DNA of 64,000 nucleotides from assembly GCA_965240325.2 (NCBI GenBank), contig OZ251243.1, forward strand, positions 62,001-126,000, in the 5' to 3' direction. The notes under the pieces are model-generated. The model saw nothing but the letters and a program-made list of their open reading frames with translations. It made no database searches and was not told the DNA's origin. The DNA comes from Rebecca billardiae RCC1528 (lineage: Eukaryota > Haptophyta). The translations under genes were made by a program, and so were the position numbers. Shown here in pieces: positions 61,287 through 64,000 of the stretch; the first letter of the stretch is position 1; every line of letters starts with the position of its first letter.

Positions 61287-63644
61287 TCAGGGCGGGGCAG
61301 CGGCGGCAGCGCCCCCGGCCGAGGCCGGCGGAGCGGCCGGCGGCTTTGGCCCGGCGCGGCGCGGCGCCGCGCCGCTGTGACGCCGGCCGCGCGCCGGCGC
61401 CTTCCCGCGGCGGGCGCGGCGGCCGGCCGGCCGAGCGCGCTCGCCGCCCGACGCCGCTCCCTGGGCCGTCGTGCCCCCCTTCCCCTCCCCCTTCCCCACC
61501 GCCGCCGCCGCCGCCGCCTTTGCGCCGCCGCCGTCGTCGTCGTCGTCGTCCGCGCGCGCGAGTCCGCGCATCGCGTCCTCCTGCACACCGAGCAGACGCG
61601 CGACGGCGCGCGCGACGCGCACGCCGTCCACCGCCGCGCTGACGATCCCGCCCGCCCAGCCCGCGCCCTCGCCGCACGGATGCAGCCCGCCCAGCCCCAC
61701 CGCCTCGAGCCCGCGCTCCGTTCTGAGCACGCGCGTCGGGCACGAGGTGCGTGTCTCCACTCCGTGCAGCAGCGCGGCCGGGTGCGAGGCAAAGCCCGGC
61801 AGCTGCTCCTCCCACGCGTGCAGCGCGGAGCGCAGGCTCGCGACGATCGGCGCGGGGTACAGCTCGTCCAGCCGGCCGGGCCGCACGCCCAGCCGGTACG
61901 ACGACGGCGGCACGTCCGCGCCCGCCGTCGCCGCTCCCGCCAAGAAGTCGCTCGCGCGCTGCACGGGCGCCACCAGCCCGCCGCCACCCATGATAGCCGC
62001 CGCCGCCTCCGCCTCGCGCTGGAAGGCAAGGCCAGCGAGCGCACCCTCGGCCGCGTGCGGCGCGAGCGCGTCCTCGCCGACCTGCGTCACCACCGCCGCG
62101 TTCGCCCAGCCGCTCTGCCGCCTGCTGAAGCTCATCCCGTTCACGCACAGGTGCTCCGGGTCGACCGAGGTGGGCACCACCTGGCCGCCCGGGCACATGC
62201 AGAACGAGAACGCGTCGCGCTGCCGTGGCTGCAGGGGGGCGGAGGCGGCGGCGGCGGCGGCGGAGGCCGGGGGCTGCCACGTGAGGCGGTAGTCCGCGGC
62301 GGGCAGCGCGCCGCTCGCCACCGCCGCCGCGTGCGCCCCCAGCCGCGCGTCGTTCACGAACCCCTGCGGGTGCTCGATGCGGAAGCCGACGGCGAACGGC
62401 TTTGGCGCCAGCAGCACGCCAGCCGCCTGCAGCGACAGCAGCAGCGCGCGAGCGGAGTGGCCGACGGCTAGGACGACGCGCTCGGCGAGGACGGTGCTCT
62501 GCGCGCCCGCGCGCTCCTCGCCCGCCTCCGCCACGTGCACCCCCGCCACCCGCCCGCCCACCACGTGCAGCCCCTGCACGCGCGCCCCCCAGCGGAAGCG
62601 CACGCCCCTTTCCAGCAGGTGTGCGCGCGCCGCGCGCAGAATGCGCACGAGTCGGTCTGTGCCCAGGTGCGGCTTGCCGTCCACGAGGATGCGCGGCGGC
62701 GCGCCGTGCTGCACGAGCGCGGCCAGCACGCCGCGCACCGCGCCCGAGTTGCGCCCGATCCGCGTCGTCAGCTTGCCGTCCGACCACGTGCCCGCGCCGC
62801 CCTCGCCGAAGCAGAAGTTGGAATCTTTGAGCAGCTGACGCCGCCCCATCATGCGGCCGATGTCGCGGCCGCGCAGCTCGACGGGCTGGCCGCGCTCGAG
62901 GACGAGCACGTCGGTCACGCCCGCGTCGGCCAGCGTGAGCGCCGCGAACAGGCCCGCTGGGCCCGCCCCCACGATCACCACGCGCGCGCGCAGCTCAGCG
63001 GCGGCGGGCGGCGGCGGCACCGCCGTCGCCGCGGCCGCGGCCGCGCCGCCGCCGCCGCCGCCGCCAGCCGCCGCCGCCGCGCCCGCGCCCGGCGGCGCGG
63101 CGGCGGGCGCGGGCGGCGGCGGCAGCGGCGCGGCGGCGGCGGGCAGCGGCTCCAGCTGCGCGCACGCGCGCAGCCGCACCTCCGGCGGCAGCGCCAGCTC
63201 GACGATGTACACGTAGCGGGGGCCCGCCGCCGCGGCCGTCCCGCCGCCGCCGCCGCCGCCGCCGCCGCGCCGCGAGCGCCGCGCGTCGAGCGAGCGGCGG
63301 ACGACGGTGACGGGCGGCGGGGCGCCGCCATCGGCGGGCACGAGCAACTCCGCCCCGACGCCCACGCGCGAGGCGATCGCCTCGCGCAGCGCGTCGCTCA
63401 CGCCGTCGCCCGCCTCGTCCTGCCACCACGGCGCGCCCGGCTGCACCGCCGCCGCCTCGTACGGCACAGCGATGCCGGAGAGGCGGTAGCGCCGGAGGGG
63501 CGCGGGGCGGGCGGCGGGGCTCGGGGCGCACATGCGCGCGCGGACGCGCGGCGCCGCGCCGGGCGCGGCGCGCGCGCGCGCGAGCGGCGCGGCGCGGCCG
63601 TGCGCGAGCAGCGCGGCCGCCACGAGGACCGTCCAGCGCGGCAT
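61287..63644 (-). CDS. FAD-dependent dehydrogenase (uncharacterised NAD(FAD)-utilising family), plastid-type N-terminus
   Basis: A 785-residue single-exon protein. The chosen ATG at 63644 gives a signal peptide (MPRWTVLVAAALLAHGRAA) and transit stretch; the frame is open to 63824. A poorly conserved N-terminal part with poly-Gly/Ala inserts precedes the FAD motif RVVIVGAGPAGLFAALTLAD. Then come the family hallmarks GRRQLLKDSNFCFGEGGAGT, WSDGKLTTRIGRNS, ILVDGKPHLGTDRLVRILR, FCMCPGGQVVPTS, VNGMSFSRR and a second FAD contact HPCGEGAGWAGGIVSAAVDG. This is the large, mostly uncharacterised FAD-dependent dehydrogenase family of bacteria and plastids. An acidic (seven Asp) and Lys/Gly tail follows. 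Substrate is unknown. Confidence 0.86.
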   Translation of the reverse strand: MPRWTVLVAAALLAHGRAAPLARARAAPGAAPRVRARMCAPSPAARPAPLRRYRLSGIAVPYEAAAVQPGAPWWQDEAGDGVSDALREAIASRVGVGAELLVPADGGAPPPVTVVRRSLDARRSRRGGGGGGGGGTAAAAGPRYVYIVELALPPEVRLRACAQLEPLPAAAAPLPPPPAPAAAPPGAGAAAAAGGGGGGGAAAAAATAVPPPPAAAELRARVVIVGAGPAGLFAALTLADAGVTDVLVLERGQPVELRGRDIGRMMGRRQLLKDSNFCFGEGGAGTWSDGKLTTRIGRNSGAVRGVLAALVQHGAPPRILVDGKPHLGTDRLVRILRAARAHLLERGVRFRWGARVQGLHVVGGRVAGVHVAEAGEERAGAQSTVLAERVVLAVGHSARALLLSLQAAGVLLAPKPFAVGFRIEHPQGFVNDARLGAHAAAVASGALPAADYRLTWQPPASAAAAAASAPLQPRQRDAFSFCMCPGGQVVPTSVDPEHLCVNGMSFSRRQSGWANAAVVTQVGEDALAPHAAEGALAGLAFQREAEAAAAIMGGGGLVAPVQRASDFLAGAATAGADVPPSSYRLGVRPGRLDELYPAPIVASLRSALHAWEEQLPGFASHPAALLHGVETRTSCPTRVLRTERGLEAVGLGGLHPCGEGAGWAGGIVSAAVDGVRVARAVARLLGVQEDAMRGLARADDDDDDGGGAKAAAAAAVGKGEGKGGTTAQGAASGGERARPAGRRARRGKAPARGRRHSGAAPRRAGPKPPAAPPASAGGAAAAAPP

Positions 63645-64000
63645 CGCCCGCGGAGCTGACCGCAGCACGAAGCCGCCGCGGTCCGGTGATGTGCGGGGCC
63701 GGACCACAGCAGCAGCGGGCCCTTCGCTGGGCCAAGTGGAATAGTGGACCGATGCATGCGCGCACGTCGCCGTCGGCAAGGGTGGTCCCGTCGGTCTGGG
63801 CGTCTTCGCCCTTGGCGGAGCCAAGGGACCTAACCCAAAAAGCGTTGAAGGCTATCTCCTTTGGCGGAGCACGGCCAAGATAGCCGCCACCAAGCTCAAA
63901 GCTGTGACCAACATCGTTACGTCGCGGCCCGGCCGCCGCCGACACGGGCCGGCGGACGCGGTACTACGGGCTAATGATAGACGCCGCATTAAGGCCTCCC
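63645..64000. other. right-edge intergenic sequence with small hairpins
   Basis: No gene. Two perfect short inverted repeats are visible: CCCTTGGC/GCCAAGGG at 63811-63829 and GGCTATCT/AGATAGCC at 63851-63886. Confidence 0.55.

Overview
This window looks like nuclear DNA of a single-celled eukaryotic alga, most probably a haptophyte; a stramenopile with a red secondary plastid is the main alternative. Genes are extremely GC-rich and alanine/arginine-biased. Many contain short introns (about 95-300 bp) bounded by GT...AG, and one is best explained by a GC...AG intron. Several predicted proteins start with a signal-peptide-like segment followed by an Arg/Ala-rich transit region. The glutaredoxin has a Phe at the predicted cleavage site (AFAP), the signature of import into a red secondary plastid. 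There are no operons, Shine-Dalgarno sites or prokaryotic hallmark genes. All functional names come from reading motifs by eye; no database search was run.

Layout. 1-1194 (-): N-terminal half of a Q/P/A-rich protein, possibly SIN3-like. 1.2-4.2 kb: mosaic repeats and AT/TC microsatellites. 4.2-5.3 kb (-): sulfotransferase-like protein. 5.7-6.5 kb (-): ICMT/PEMT-type membrane methyltransferase, divergent from a 6.6-10.0 kb (+) ankyrin-TBC-EF-hand RabGAP. 10.1-11.0 kb: large foldback repeat. 11.2-12.9 kb (+): coiled-coil hypothetical. 13.3-16.5 kb (-): six-exon DnaJ/DnaJ-X protein. 16.9-17.4 kb (+): DUF1622 membrane protein. 18.3-20.6 kb (-): SEC63. 21.7-22.5 kb (+): DUF1826 protein. 23.0-23.6 kb (+): plastid glutaredoxin. 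25.4-27.1 kb (-) and 34.9-36.8 kb (+): two paralogous SAM-domain proteins of unknown function. They flank a gene-free, lower-GC region holding two hAT-like MITEs and a 418-bp inverted repeat. 37.4-39.5 kb (-): FAD monooxygenase. 40.2-41.3 kb (-): unrecognised protein. 42.3-44.1 kb (+): four-exon cupredoxin-like/DUF305 protein. 44.1-48.0 kb: repeat-rich, gene-free. 48.0-55.8 kb (+): giant STAND NTPase with two WD40 propellers. 56.7-57.6 kb (+): dual-specificity-phosphatase-like protein. 58.3-59.6 kb (-) TrmJ-like RNA methyltransferase and 59.7-60.8 kb (+) NSRP1-like splicing factor, divergent. 61.3-63.6 kb (-): FAD-dependent dehydrogenase.

The genes do not form one pathway; this is a normal mixed housekeeping and signalling stretch. 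The strongest structural observations are the hAT-type MITE pair with 8-bp target duplications, two large near-perfect inverted repeats, the inverted SAM-domain paralogue pair with two conserved intron positions, the cupredoxin-DUF305 fusion, and numerous introns whose length is a multiple of three and which lack stops, so that unspliced reading frames stay open.
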